Shown here: piece by piece, positions 1-9,171 of the stretch
Numbering within the stretch: position 1 is the stretch's first letter
How the letters are laid out: the number at the start of each line of letters is the position of its first letter
Source of the DNA: Umezawaea endophytica
GTDB taxonomy: Bacteria; Actinomycetota; Actinomycetes; Mycobacteriales; Pseudonocardiaceae
Reading direction: 5' to 3'
NCBI RefSeq assembly: GCF_025061645.1
Contig: NZ_JANYMP010000043.1
Coordinates: 1 to 64,000 of the forward strand
Length of the DNA stretch: 64,000 nt
Made by a program: the position numbers and the translations under genes
The notes under the pieces: model-generated
Seen by the model: the letters and a program-made list of their open reading frames with translations, nothing else
What the model was told of the DNA's origin: nothing
Database searches by the model: none

Positions 1-1238
1 CGAGCGGCGAGGTCCATCTCGACGCGCGTCTCGGCGGGGACGCCCGCCGCGACCGTGCCGCGGAGCAGCCACACCGCCGTCGCGACGAGCAGGCCCGCGC
101 CACCGGCCGCGAGGAACGCGACCGACGTGCCGATGTGCTCGACGAGGTAGCCGCTGATCGACTGGCCGATGGCCAGGCCGACGGTGACGGCGGTGATGAC
201 CCAGCCGAACGCCTCGGTGGCCGTGCCCTTCGGCGCGACCTGCTCGATCGCGGCCGAGTGGGTGGTCGCCTGCGGCGTGACCAGGGTGCCGACGAGCAGC
301 ATCGTCAGGCCAAGCCAGATCAGCGTGGTCGGGATGGCGAGCAGCAGCGACAGCGCGCCGAACCCGCCGAGCAGCGCGGGCAGCCGCAGGTGCATCGACT
401 TGGGGAACGGCCGCATCGCGTACAGGACGCCGAACACGACGGAGCTGATCGACCACGCGCTCAGCAGCAGGCCGCCCAGGCTGATGTGGCCCGCGTTCGC
501 GGCGGCCGCGGGCACCGCGACCTCGATGAACCCGATCGTGACGCCGAAGCCGAGCGCGGCGAGCGCGACCGTGCGCATGCCGGGGCTGGCCAGCGCGCCG
601 AGCAGCTTGCGGTTCTCCACGACGGCCGGGCGCACGGCGCGGACGGTGGGGTTGAGCGCGAACCAGGTGGCGCCGACGATCATGCAGACGACGCCGATGA
701 CGACGCCCGTGCCCGCCCACGGTGCCGCGACCAGCAGTCCGGACAGGCCGGGGCCGAGGATGAAGAAGACCTCCATGCTGATCGCCTCGTAGGCGTAGCC
801 CGCGAGCCGGGTCGAGCCCGGCGGGACCATGCGGGCCCAGAGCGCGCGGGACGCGGAGCCGACCATCGGTTCGGTGAACCCGACGAGGAACGCCAGCGGC
901 AGCATCACGACGACCGGCGCCTTCGCCTCGACGGAAATGATCGCGGCGGTCGCGAACACCGCCAGCAGCCCGGTCGTGACGAGCAGCGGCCTGGTGGGGC
1001 CGAGCCGGTCCATCAGCCTGCCCTGCACGACCGCGCCCACCGCGACACCGACCAGCGAACCCGCCGACACCAGGCCGGCGATGGCGAACGAGCCCGTCGA
1101 GCGCTGCACGTAGAGCAGCATCGACAGGCCGACCATCGCGATCGGGAGCCGGGCGAGGAGGGACGCGACCACGGGGCCGCGCATTCCGGGGGTGGTGAGG
1201 GCGGCGCGGTAGTCGGCGAGACGGGCAGAGTGGGACAT
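1..1238 (-). CDS. MFS transporter (3' end cut by window edge)
   Basis: Major facilitator superfamily permease, probably a drug/metabolite exporter in the cytoplasmic membrane. Reading leftward from an ATG at 1238, the frame stays open to the window edge (412 full codons). It begins MSHSARLADYRAAL and runs through at least ten alternating hydrophobic stretches. A loop with the GRLMDRLGPTRP pattern between the second and third membrane segments matches MFS motif A (GxxxDRxGxR). The C-terminus and stop lie outside the window. The start region carries palindromic GTACC half-sites (1240-1274), so the gene is probably controlled by an unseen regulator. The substrate cannot be inferred. Confidence 0.85.
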   Translation of the reverse strand, partial: MSHSARLADYRAALTTPGMRGPVVASLLARLPIAMVGLSMLLYVQRSTGSFAIAGLVSAGSLVGVAVGAVVQGRLMDRLGPTRPLLVTTGLLAVFATAAIISVEAKAPVVVMLPLAFLVGFTEPMVGSASRALWARMVPPGSTRLAGYAYEAISMEVFFILGPGLSGLLVAAPWAGTGVVIGVVCMIVGATWFALNPTVRAVRPAVVENRKLLGALASPGMRTVALAALGFGVTIGFIEVAVPAAAANAGHISLGGLLLSAWSISSVVFGVLYAMRPFPKSMHLRLPALLGGFGALSLLLAIPTTLIWLGLTMLLVGTLVTPQATTHSAAIEQVAPKGTATEAFGWVITAVTVGLAIGQSISGYLVEHIGTSVAFLAAGGAGLLVATAVWLLRGTVAAGVPAETRVEMDLAA

Positions 1239-1239
1239 G

Positions 1240-1274
1240 CGTACCAGTGTGCCCGACAGTGGTACGCCCGTACC
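1240..1274. promoter_or_regulatory. Operator-like GTACC half-site array at MFS start
   Basis: CGTACC (1240-1245), GGTACG (1261-1266) and CGTACC (1269-1274) are arranged as alternating inverted half-sites. The right pair forms a perfect 14-bp dyad, GGTACGCCCGTACC. The array touches the MFS start codon, a position suited to a TetR/MarR-type repressor. The regulator itself is not in the window. Confidence 0.5.
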
Positions 1275-1595
1275 AGTCATTTCGCGGTGCGGTTCATCAC
1301 CGGGGGCGCATCCGTTGCGATTTGGTCACGACAATGCGATGTACGGGTGAAAGTTGGCAACGAAAGTGCTGAACACGACGTCTTACAGGGTGACAGGGCT
1401 TGAAGTACCGGGGAGTCGCCGTGCGATCGTGTGCGCGGAGGTTCGCCGAACGGGCGCCCGCCGTCCGTGAAGATCACCGCACAGGTTTGGGCGGAGATCG
1501 GACCGGGTAACCAGACCTACTGCCGGCGACGAGGGTCGGGGCCTGAACGCCGGAGTTGGGTAGCGCGGTTCGTCGGGGGATGGACCACGCGAAGC
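1275..1595. other. Gene-free interval between MFS and crp
   Basis: About 320 bp separate the MFS promoter from the crp 3' end. Open frames here have no credible start or homology. I considered a riboswitch and saw no diagnostic core. Nothing recognised. Confidence 0.5.
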
Positions 1596-1639
1596 AAAGG
1601 GACCGGTGCGCCGCGTCGGGGGCGGCGCCCGGTCCCTTT
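1596..1639 (-). terminator. Hairpin terminator after crp
   Basis: AAAGGGACCGG at 1596-1606 pairs with CCGGTCCCTTT at 1629-1639, and the stem continues inward with GCGCCG/CGGCGC. It lies 14 nt past the crp stop codon on the minus strand. There is only a short T-run, typical of high-GC actinobacteria. Confidence 0.65.
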
Positions 1640-1653
1640 GTGCTTCGTGAGGC

Positions 1654-2328
1654 CTACCGAGCCCGGCGAGCCAGTCGCTCGGGGTCGAGGATCAGCACGC
1701 TCTTGCCCTCCAACCGCAGCCAGCCGCGGTGGGCGAAGTCGGCGAGCGCCTTGTTCACGGTCTCCCGCGAGGCGCCGACGAACTGCGCGATCTCCTCCTG
1801 CGTCAGGTCGTGGGTGACCCGGAGCAGGCCTGCCTCCTGACTGCCGAACCGCTGGGCGAGCTGGAGCAACGCCTTCGCGACTCGGCCCGGCACGTCGGTG
1901 AAGATCAGGTCGGCCAGCATGGAGTTCGTCCGGCGCAGCCTGCGGGCCAAGGCCCTCAGGAGCTGCTCGGCGATCTCCGGCCGGTTCGTGATCCACGTCC
2001 GCAGTGCGGGTCGGTCCATGCTCACCGCGCGGACCTCGGTCACCGTGGTGGCCGTCGACGTGCGCGGACCGGGGTCGAAGATCGACAGCTCGCCGAACAT
2101 GTCCGACGGTCCGAAGATCCCCAGCAGGTTCTCCCGACCGTCCGGCGACTTCCGGCCGATCTTCACCTTGCCCGACTGGATGATGTACAGCCGGTCGCCC
2201 GGCTCACCTTCCGCGAAGATCACGTGGCCACGCGGGAATTCAACGGACTCCAGCGTCTGCGCCAGTGCCTCCGCTGCAGCCGGTTCAACCCCCTGGAAGA
2301 TGCCCGCGCGGGCCAGGGTCTCGTCCAC
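1654..2328 (-). CDS. crp: Crp/Fnr-family global regulator (Crp/GlxR orthologue)
   Basis: Cyclic-nucleotide-responsive DNA-binding regulator of 224 aa, the length I recall for M. tuberculosis Crp (Rv3676). Residues ~10-120 form the cNMP-binding beta-barrel with FGELS (78-82) and the phosphate-cassette arginine in GPRTST (R89). A helix-turn-helix covers ~175-195 ([20 protein letters not shown]). The GTG at 2328 is chosen because a perfect AGGAGG lies six bases upstream; an in-frame ATG at 2358 has no such site. It heads the conserved crp-nth neighbourhood. In the family it binds TGTGA-type dyads and controls carbon and stress genes, including acs, which is also in this window. Confidence 0.95.
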   Translation of the reverse strand: MDETLARAGIFQGVEPAAAEALAQTLESVEFPRGHVIFAEGEPGDRLYIIQSGKVKIGRKSPDGRENLLGIFGPSDMFGELSIFDPGPRTSTATTVTEVRAVSMDRPALRTWITNRPEIAEQLLRALARRLRRTNSMLADLIFTDVPGRVAKALLQLAQRFGSQEAGLLRVTHDLTQEEIAQFVGASRETVNKALADFAHRGWLRLEGKSVLILDPERLARRAR

Positions 2329-2552
2329 CTCGTCCCTCCTGTCGAGACGCGACGGCATGGTCGTGCGCCTTCCGCCTTTTGGCGGAGCCTGCGCCGTGCC
2401 GTCGATCACTGAGTGCAGTCTAAGGGTTGTGCGGTGGATCGCCTTCCGGCTCGCCGTCCCGTGTGGAGGACAGGCTGATCTTCGCCAACCCCAGACAGCC
2501 CGGTAAGGCCCACGAAGGGTGCTTCGTGGACCTTCGGATCTGCTCGGGCCCG

Positions 2553-2804
2553 CTAGCGGCGGGTACGCCGCTGCCGCAGGTTCCTGGCACGACCGCCCAG
2601 CCTGCGGAGCCGGAACAGCTCCAGCGCCCGGCCGATGCCGTGCCCGTAGAGCGCCCTGACCTCGTCGGGTCGCGCCTGCTCCAAGAACTCCTCGACCTCG
2701 TCCTCCTGCACGGCCACGTGCCGCAGACGAGCTTCCACGCGCTCCATGAAGAGCGCGAAGAACATGATGATGATCGGAACGGCGATGACGAACCAGGCAG
2801 TCAT
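2553..2804 (-). CDS. Small single-pass membrane protein
   Basis: An 83-aa protein with one N-terminal membrane helix ([18 protein letters not shown]) followed by an acidic segment ([17 protein letters not shown]) and a strongly basic C-terminus rich in RR and RQRRTRR. A GGAG lies eight bases before the ATG at 2804. It sits between crp and nth, where M. tuberculosis has the small membrane protein Rv3675, so it is probably the positional counterpart. No catalytic motif is visible and the function is unknown. Confidence 0.7.
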   Translation of the reverse strand: MTAWFVIAVPIIIMFFALFMERVEARLRHVAVQEDEVEEFLEQARPDEVRALYGHGIGRALELFRLRRLGGRARNLRQRRTRR

Positions 2805-2911
2805 GATGGCTCCGATCCTTGCGCATCGTGTTTCGGGTCGCTCAAGAGGGGGTCCCTCCAGCGTGTCGAGCCTCTGACGTATGAGGACGCCTACGCCCGT
2901 ACATTGGTTCC

Positions 2912-3690
<779 letters not shown>

Positions 3691-3694
<4 letters not shown>

Positions 3695-4281
3695 GGATCG
3701 CGACGCGGTGGGCGCTGGTGGCGCTGGTGCTGGTGGTGGCGGGCGTGGTCGCGCTCTGGCCGCGCTCCGGGGACCAGCCGTCGCCGGAGCGCACCGCGAA
3801 GCCCGCACCGGACCTGGGAGTCGCGCGCAACCTCGCCGCGCTGCGCCCGTGCCCCCGCGGCGGTGATGACGGTCCGCAACCCCTCCGGGGGATCACCGCA
3901 ACCTGTCTGGGTGATGGCGCGTCCACTGACGTGGCCACGACCGTCGCAGGCGGTCCGGCGCTCATCAACTTCTGGGCGACCTGGTGCCAGCCGTGCCAGG
4001 AGGAGCTCAGGGTGCTGGACGAGTACGCCCAGCAGTCCGGGGCCGTGCCCGTGGTCGCCGTGCAGGTGCAGAGCGGCGAAGCCGACGGGCTGGAACTGCT
4101 GACCAAGCTCGGCGTCCACCTGCCGTCGCTGCACGACGAGCCGGACGCGCTCCGCAAGGCGCTGAAGGCGCCGCCCACCCTGCCCGCCAGCTTCGTCGTC
4201 CAACCGAATGGTTCAGTGATCCAAGTTACATCTCCGCTGGTTTTCTCCTCGCCGGACCAGGTCCGGGAGGCCGTTCGATGA
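3691..4281 (+). CDS. TlpA-like membrane-anchored thioredoxin
   Basis: Extracytoplasmic thiol-disulfide protein of 196 aa. A signal anchor (residues ~4-24, [20 protein letters not shown]) precedes a thioredoxin fold with the active site WATWCQPC, a CxxC motif. Thioredoxin landmarks follow (VVAVQVQ strand, [10 protein letters not shown] with a cis-proline-like site). The GTG start overlaps the nth stop (GTGA) and its own stop overlaps the next ATG, so it is translationally coupled. It corresponds by order to Rv3673c. The likely role is reduction or oxidation of secreted proteins or cytochrome maturation; the partner is unknown. Confidence 0.85.
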
Positions 4282-4940
4282 CGCTCCTGACCGACCCGGC
4301 GGACGTGCCGGAGTGGATGGCCACGCTCGTGAAGGCCGCCACCCAGATCGACGCCAAGGCGTTCTCCAGGATGACCGCGCCCGCCACCGGGACGACCCGC
4401 GCGGCGGCCGTGCTGATGCTCTTCGGCGAGGGCAACGACGGCCCTGACGTGCTGCTCCTGCGTCGCTCGGACACGCTCGGGTCGCACCCCGGCCAGGTCG
4501 CGTTCCCCGGCGGAGCGGCCGACCCGACCGACGACGGACCGGTCGACACGGCGCTCCGCGAGGCCCGCGAGGAGACCGGCGTGCTCCGCGAAGGGGTGCG
4601 CCCGGTGCTCGTCCTGCCGGACCTGTTCGTGCCCGTGTCCGGCTTCGTCGTCAGCCCGGTGCTCGCACATTGGCATGAACCATGTCCGGTGGAGCCCGTA
4701 GACCCTGCTGAGACCGCGGCGGTGGCGAGGGTGCCGATCGCCCACCTCGCGGACCCGGCCAACCGGTTCCTCGTGAGCCACCCCTCGGGCTACGTGGCAC
4801 CCGCGTTCTCCGCACCTGGCATGTTGGTGTGGGGTTTCACGGCAGGACTGCTCAACGGCCTCATCGCACTCGGCGGGTGGGAACGCCCGTGGGACGGGAC
4901 CGACGTTCGAGACCTTGATCTAGCGCTGCGCGCTACGTAG
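4278..4940 (+). CDS. Nudix hydrolase, NudL/CoA-pyrophosphatase-like
   Basis: 220-aa Nudix protein. The segment from LLLRRSDTL to GQVAFPGG matches the extra signature of the NudL/CoA diphosphatase subgroup (LLTxRSxxxRxxxGxVxFPGG). It runs into a Nudix box ending REAREETGV, whose metal-binding glutamates are present. The box carries a short insertion (ADPTDDGP), as is common in this subgroup. Predicted reaction: hydrolysis of CoA-type nucleoside diphosphate derivatives. The ATG overlaps the preceding stop (ATGA). marP follows after 22 nt. Corresponds by order to Rv3672c. Confidence 0.88.
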   Translation: MTLLTDPADVPEWMATLVKAATQIDAKAFSRMTAPATGTTRAAAVLMLFGEGNDGPDVLLLRRSDTLGSHPGQVAFPGGAADPTDDGPVDTALREAREETGVLREGVRPVLVLPDLFVPVSGFVVSPVLAHWHEPCPVEPVDPAETAAVARVPIAHLADPANRFLVSHPSGYVAPAFSAPGMLVWGFTAGLLNGLIALGGWERPWDGTDVRDLDLALRAT

Positions 4941-4962
4941 AAGCTTGCCGGAGGTTGTGGGC

Positions 4963-6150
4963 GTGAATTGGGTCGACCTGCTGGTGCTGGCGCTCGCCGT
5001 GTTCGCGGCGGTGTCCGGCGCCCGGCAGGGCATGGTCATCGCCCTGCCCGCGTTCATCGGTGTCCTGGTCGGTCTCGTGCTGGGCACCCAGCTCGCGCCG
5101 CTCGTGGTCTCGCAGTTCGACAACGTCGTGACCAAGGTGGTCTTCGCGGTCGGCATCGTGATCCTGCTGGTCGCGCTCGGCGAGACGCTGGGCGTCTACA
5201 TCGGCCGGATGGTGAAGCCGCACGTCAACTCGACGCCGTTGCGGGGCCTGGACAACGCGCTCGGCGCGATCGTCCAGGGCCTCGTGGTGTTCGTCGTGGC
5301 GTGGATGATCGCCCTGCCGCTGACCTCGGTCGCCGGCCTGCCGTCGCTGGCGAAGGCGCTCAACCAGTCCGTGCTGCTCAAGACGGTCGACGACACGATG
5401 CCGCAGGCCGCCCGCCAGTTGTCGGACGACCTCCAGAAGCTGTTCGACGTGTCCGGCTTCCCGGCCGCGATGGACCCGTTCAACCGCACGCCGCTCAAGG
5501 ACGTCGGCCCGCCCAACCCGGAGCTGGCGGCGAACCCGATCGTGCAGAAGCTCCGGCCCAGCGTGCTCAAGGTCCGCGGCCGGGCCCCGTCGTGCTCGCG
5601 GGCGCTGGAGGGCACCGGGTTCGTCGTCGCGCCCGAGCGGGTCATGACGAACGCGCACGTCGTCGCGGGCACCAGCGAGGTGACTGTCGAGGTCGGCCGC
5701 GGCCAGTTCGACGCGACCGTGGTCCTCTACGACGCCCAGACCGACGTGGCGATCCTCGCCGTGCCGGACCTGGAGGCCACACCGCTCCAGTTCGTCAACG
5801 AGGAGATCCCGCAGGGCACCGACGGCATCGTGCTGGGCTACCCGCTGGACGGCCCGTACACGGCGTCCGAGGCGCGGGTGCGCGAACGCATCCCGATGCT
5901 GCGCGGCCCGGACATCTACGACGCGCAGACCGTGACCCGCGACGTCTACACCGTGCGGGCGAAGGTCCGCAGCGGCAACTCCGGCGGCCCGCTGGTCGAC
6001 CCGCAGGGCCGGGTGATGGGCGTGGTCTTCGGCGCGGCCGTCGACGACCAGGAGACCGGCTTCGTGCTCACCGCGCAGGAGGTCCAGGCCGAGGTCGAGA
6101 AGGCGTCGCAGTTGGTGCGCAAGGAGTCGACCCAGAGCTGCGCTAGTTAG
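4963..6150 (+). CDS. marP: MarP-type membrane serine protease (CvpA + trypsin domains)
   Basis: Periplasmic serine protease tethered by a CvpA-like N-terminal domain with about four membrane helices (residues ~1-130). The protease domain holds the triad His232 (TNAHVV), Asp261 (TDVAIL) and Ser340 (SGNSGGP). Cys211 and Cys393 sit where the M. tuberculosis enzyme forms its reported activity-controlling disulfide (C214-C395), so redox gating is probably conserved. The GTG at 4963 is preferred over TTG 4945 because GGAGG lies eight bases upstream. In mycobacteria the orthologue is needed for acid and oxidative stress resistance. A structured repeat starts 8 nt after its stop. Confidence 0.95.
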   Translation: MNWVDLLVLALAVFAAVSGARQGMVIALPAFIGVLVGLVLGTQLAPLVVSQFDNVVTKVVFAVGIVILLVALGETLGVYIGRMVKPHVNSTPLRGLDNALGAIVQGLVVFVVAWMIALPLTSVAGLPSLAKALNQSVLLKTVDDTMPQAARQLSDDLQKLFDVSGFPAAMDPFNRTPLKDVGPPNPELAANPIVQKLRPSVLKVRGRAPSCSRALEGTGFVVAPERVMTNAHVVAGTSEVTVEVGRGQFDATVVLYDAQTDVAILAVPDLEATPLQFVNEEIPQGTDGIVLGYPLDGPYTASEARVRERIPMLRGPDIYDAQTVTRDVYTVRAKVRSGNSGGPLVDPQGRVMGVVFGAAVDDQETGFVLTAQEVQAEVEKASQLVRKESTQSCAS

Positions 6151-6158
6151 GATGGTCG

Positions 6159-6287
6159 CTGCTCCGCAGACTCCGGCTCGGCCGCCTGTAGTCGGCAGTT
6201 CGGCCTCGATTTTTTTCGAGTCGGACAGAGACTTCGTCACCGCCCGACTCGAAAAAAATGGTGACCGACCTACCGACGCGGCCTCGC
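6159..6287 (+). repeat. Structured dispersed repeat, copy A (3' of marP)
   Basis: A 129-bp element almost filling the marP/ephE intergenic space. The core is a perfect 16-bp inverted repeat, ATTTTTTTCGAGTCGG (6209-6224) with its complement at 6244-6259. It encloses a 19-nt loop containing AGAGACTTCGTCACC. Outer arms GGCCGC (6180-6185) and GCGGCC (6278-6283) pair imperfectly. A second copy lies inverted at 60733-60862; by hand count about 110 of 128 aligned bases agree. It contains AT runs that stand out in this GC-rich DNA. Confidence 0.9.
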
Positions 6288-6296
6288 GTGGTGGGG

Positions 6297-7223
6297 TCAG
6301 GTCTGGCTGAGGAACTCGGCCAGCACGCGGCTGGTGGTGTGCGGCGCTTCCTGGTGGGGGAAGTGGCCGATCTCCGGCAGGCAGCGGAACTTCGAGTTGG
6401 GGCCGAGCCAGTAGGACGAGTGGCGGGCCGTGGGTTCGAGCATGATCGGGTCCATCGCGCCGTGCAGTTGCAGCACGGGCACCTCGAGCCTGCGGTCGAT
6501 GGTCTCGATGAACCGCCTGCCGTCGCTGCGGACCTGCGAACGCAGCGCCCAGCGGTAGTACTCCAGCGCGCTGTGGGCGACGCCGGGCACCATCATCGCC
6601 TCGCGGTTGCGGCGGACGACCTCGTCGAACTCGGGCGCGACCGTCCACTTGGGACCTGACCACGTCCGCAGGAGGTGGCCGACGTTGGCCGCGCGGTCGC
6701 TGGTCAGCCAGCGTTCCGGGTAGATCGGAGCCTGGAAGCGGAACACGTGACCGCTGGCCCGGCCCTGGCCGCGCGGGTTCTTGCGGATGGCCCGGCGCAG
6801 CGCGAGCGGGTGCGGTGCCGAGATCGCGGACACCGAGCGCACGAGCCGGGGGTGCATCGCGCCGACGGTCCACGCCAGCAGCCCGCCCCACGCGTGGCCG
6901 ACGAGGTGGGCGCGGCGTTCCCCGAGCGCCTTGACCAGCCCCGCCACGTCACCGGCGAGCGTCCACCCGTCGTACCCGCGGGGCGGCTTGTCCGAGTCGC
7001 CGTACCCGCGCAGGTCGACCGCGACCGCGCGGTAGCCCGCTTCGGCGAGCGAGGTCAGTTGGTGCCGCCACGACCACCAGAACTCCGGGAACCCGTGCAG
7101 CAGCAGGACCAGCGGGCCGTCGCCCATTTCGGCGACGTGCAGCCGGATGCCGTTGGCGGAGACGTCCCGGTGGGTCCACGGTCCGCTGATCCGCACCGTG
7201 GACGGATCAGGTGGCAGGCGCAC
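6297..7223 (-). CDS. Alpha/beta hydrolase, EphE-like, nucleophile missing
   Basis: 308-aa alpha/beta-hydrolase-fold protein most like actinobacterial EphE (Rv3670 by order). The HGFPE oxyanion-hole motif (43-47), the DLRGYGDSDKP stretch and a C-terminal GHFPH catalytic-histidine region are clear. The nucleophile elbow reads G-H-A-W-G (109-113): alanine 111 occupies the position of the catalytic aspartate of epoxide hydrolases, and the codon is GCG. Classical epoxide hydrolysis is therefore doubtful. It may bind ligand without turnover or use another residue. It starts at a GTG, 7 nt downstream of the holin-X stop, so the two genes are probably co-transcribed. Confidence 0.88.
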   Translation of the reverse strand: MRLPPDPSTVRISGPWTHRDVSANGIRLHVAEMGDGPLVLLLHGFPEFWWSWRHQLTSLAEAGYRAVAVDLRGYGDSDKPPRGYDGWTLAGDVAGLVKALGERRAHLVGHAWGGLLAWTVGAMHPRLVRSVSAISAPHPLALRRAIRKNPRGQGRASGHVFRFQAPIYPERWLTSDRAANVGHLLRTWSGPKWTVAPEFDEVVRRNREAMMVPGVAHSALEYYRWALRSQVRSDGRRFIETIDRRLEVPVLQLHGAMDPIMLEPTARHSSYWLGPNSKFRCLPEIGHFPHQEAPHTTSRVLAEFLSQT

Positions 7224-7230
7224 CGCGCGC

Positions 7231-7719
7231 CTAGCTGGCTTCGCCGCGGTGTCGCAACGTGTCGACGATGTCCTTGGCGGATTCGATGGTGCGCTCCGGC
7301 TTCCGCAGCTTCTTGAGCTTGCGCACGCCCAGCAGCACGAACAGGCCGGTGACGAGCAGCATGGCCACGAACACCGTCAGAAACGACAGCGACAGGGGCC
7401 AGCCGAAGATGTCGTAGAGGGCGTAGCCGATGGTCAGGAACAGGAAGAAGAGGCTGAACAGCAGCACCGTCAACGCGACGATGAAGTAGACGCTGCCAGT
7501 GATCCCCTTCTTGACCTCCTTGACGACCTCGGACTTCGCCAGCTCGACCTCGGCCCTGACCAGGGTGGACAGGTGGCCCGTCGCATCGCGCACGAGCCCG
7601 CCGAGCGACGTCTCCTCCGCGATCTTCGCCGGGTTCTCCGCCGTCAGCGGGATCGACGGGACGGGCGGCAGACCGTCGCTTCCACGGCTGCCGTTGGTGT
7701 TCTCCCTCGCGCTGGTCAC
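7231..7719 (-). CDS. Holin-X family (phage holin superfamily III) membrane protein
   Basis: 162-aa protein with a hydrophilic N-terminus, an amphipathic segment (TSLGGLVRDATGHLSTLVRAE) and two closely spaced membrane helices (~78-105 and ~112-135), then a basic tail. This is the architecture of the putative actinobacterial holin-X family. Despite the name it is a chromosomal housekeeping-type gene, not evidence of a prophage. By order it replaces Rv3669. The start is a GTG at 7719. Exact role unknown. Confidence 0.75.
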   Translation of the reverse strand: MTSARENTNGSRGSDGLPPVPSIPLTAENPAKIAEETSLGGLVRDATGHLSTLVRAEVELAKSEVVKEVKKGITGSVYFIVALTVLLFSLFFLFLTIGYALYDIFGWPLSLSFLTVFVAMLLVTGLFVLLGVRKLKKLRKPERTIESAKDIVDTLRHRGEAS

Positions 7720-7767
7720 CGGCTCATCGTGCCATGCACGCCGGCGCGCAGCCGTTCGGCTGGCGGA

Positions 7768-8967
7768 TCACGTGACTTCGTTGTCACGTTGGTGCACGCG
7801 GCTGCGCCGAACGAGCAGAACAGCGGCGAGCAGAGAGGCCGTCAACGAGGCCAGCAGCACGGCCGCCTTCGCCTGCTCGGCCGCAGGTCCGTCCAGTGCG
7901 AGGTCGGCGATCAGCAGACTCACGGTGAACCCGACACCCCCCAACATCCCGACGGCCACAACGTCCCGCGGCCCCGCCCCACGAGGCCACACGGCCACCC
8001 CCAACCACACCGCGAGCGCCGCCGAACCAACGATCCCCACCACCTTGCCGACCACCAGCCCGGCCATGACACCGAGCGCGATCCGATCCGAGAACAGCGC
8101 ACCCAGCGCGTCGGCACCAAGGGGCACGCCAGCCGCGAACAGCGCGAACACCGGCACGGCGACCCCAGCGGAGAACGGCTGGAGCCGGTGTTCAAGCCGA
8201 ACAGCAGGCGAACGCTCCTCACGCGGGTCCAGTCGCACCCGCGTCAACAACCCGAGCACCACCCCCGCGACCGTCGCGTGCACACCAGCCGCGTGCACCA
8301 GCCCCCACGTCACCACCGCGATCGGCACGTAGAGCCACGCGCTGCGAACCCGCCTGTGCTGGAGGTACGCGTAGAGCGCCATCAACGCCAGCGCCCCGAC
8401 CGCCGCGAGGACGTTGAACTCAGACGTGAACAACACGGCGATCACCAGGATGGCACCGAGGTCGTCGACCACCGCAAGACTGAGCAGGAACACCCGCAAA
8501 CTGCCGGGCAACCCCGACGCGGTGATCGCCAAGACACCCAACGCGAACGCGATATCAGTAGCCACAGGAATCGCCCACGCCCGCCCAACACCAGGCTCCC
8601 CCCAAGCCACCCCCACCGCGACCAGCGCCGGAACAACCATCCCACCCAAGGCAGCGATCACCGGCAGGACCGCGGCCTTCAGCTTCGACAACTCCCCGAC
8701 AACCAACTCCCGCTTCAGCTCAAGCCCCGCGACGAAGAAGAACACCGCCAACAACCCGTCCTTCGCCCAGTCACCGACGCTGAGGTCGAGGTGCAGGACG
8801 GAGGGACCGATCCGCAGGTCACGCAGACCCACGTACAAATCGCCGAACGGCGAGTTGGCCCAGACCAACGCGACAGCGGTGGCAACGAGCAGCACCACCC
8901 CACCGACGGTCTCGGTGCGCAGGTAGCGGGCGAAGTCGGTGACGATGGCCGGCCGGTGGGACTTCAA
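7768..8967 (-). CDS. nhaA: Na+/H+ antiporter NhaA
   Basis: Electrogenic sodium/proton exchanger of the cytoplasmic membrane, 399 aa with about twelve helices. Family signatures are FFFVAGLELKRE, the ATDIAFALGVLA segment with the transport aspartate, and the paired aspartates in AVVDDLGAI. A glycine-rich GGVGFTVSLLIA helix lies near the end. The start is a TTG at 8967 with GGAG eight bases upstream. The promoter (9036-9073) overlaps a GAACGG dyad. Codon third positions use T more than in flanking genes. Probable role is alkaline and salt tolerance. Confidence 0.95.
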   Translation of the reverse strand: MKSHRPAIVTDFARYLRTETVGGVVLLVATAVALVWANSPFGDLYVGLRDLRIGPSVLHLDLSVGDWAKDGLLAVFFFVAGLELKRELVVGELSKLKAAVLPVIAALGGMVVPALVAVGVAWGEPGVGRAWAIPVATDIAFALGVLAITASGLPGSLRVFLLSLAVVDDLGAILVIAVLFTSEFNVLAAVGALALMALYAYLQHRRVRSAWLYVPIAVVTWGLVHAAGVHATVAGVVLGLLTRVRLDPREERSPAVRLEHRLQPFSAGVAVPVFALFAAGVPLGADALGALFSDRIALGVMAGLVVGKVVGIVGSAALAVWLGVAVWPRGAGPRDVVAVGMLGGVGFTVSLLIADLALDGPAAEQAKAAVLLASLTASLLAAVLLVRRSRVHQRDNEVT

Positions 8968-9035
8968 GTGATCAACTCCGGGGTAGTGGACAGCACAATA
9001 CTGCTGCCGACCAGACTTCCCGGCTCACCGAAACC

Positions 9036-9073
9036 AGTATAACCCACGAAACAGCGCGTTGAACGGACCGTTC
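9036..9073 (-). promoter_or_regulatory. nhaA promoter with overlapping dyad
   Basis: On the minus strand TATACT (9041-9036) forms a strong minus-10. A perfect 13-bp palindrome GAACGGACCGTTC (9061-9073) overlaps the expected minus-35 area, suggesting a repressor site. Confidence 0.5.
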
Positions 9074-9171
9074 ACCACGGCCAGAGGTCAAGCAACAAAA
9101 ACTGTCGGACCCCTGCCGTAGCGTTGAATTCGGGGGACCCATCCCTCGCGCGCGGGGGGACAGCACGAGAT

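Noticed and set aside
135-1403. Plus-strand open frames over the MFS gene
   Set aside because: The translation is a low-complexity R/D/G/E string, while the opposite strand encodes a clear membrane transporter.
1390-1560. c-di-AMP or other riboswitch upstream of crp/MFS
   Set aside because: Some GGTTCGCC-like pieces looked suggestive, but the conserved core blocks of known riboswitches are absent and no downstream gene is in the right orientation.
6209-6259. Intrinsic terminator of marP
   Set aside because: The stem is strong, but the T-run is on the 5' arm and the A-run on the 3' arm, so a transcript would end in A rather than U on either strand.
7231-7719. Prophage evidence from a holin-named gene
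   Set aside because: The holin-X family is a normal chromosomal family in actinobacteria and no other phage genes occur.
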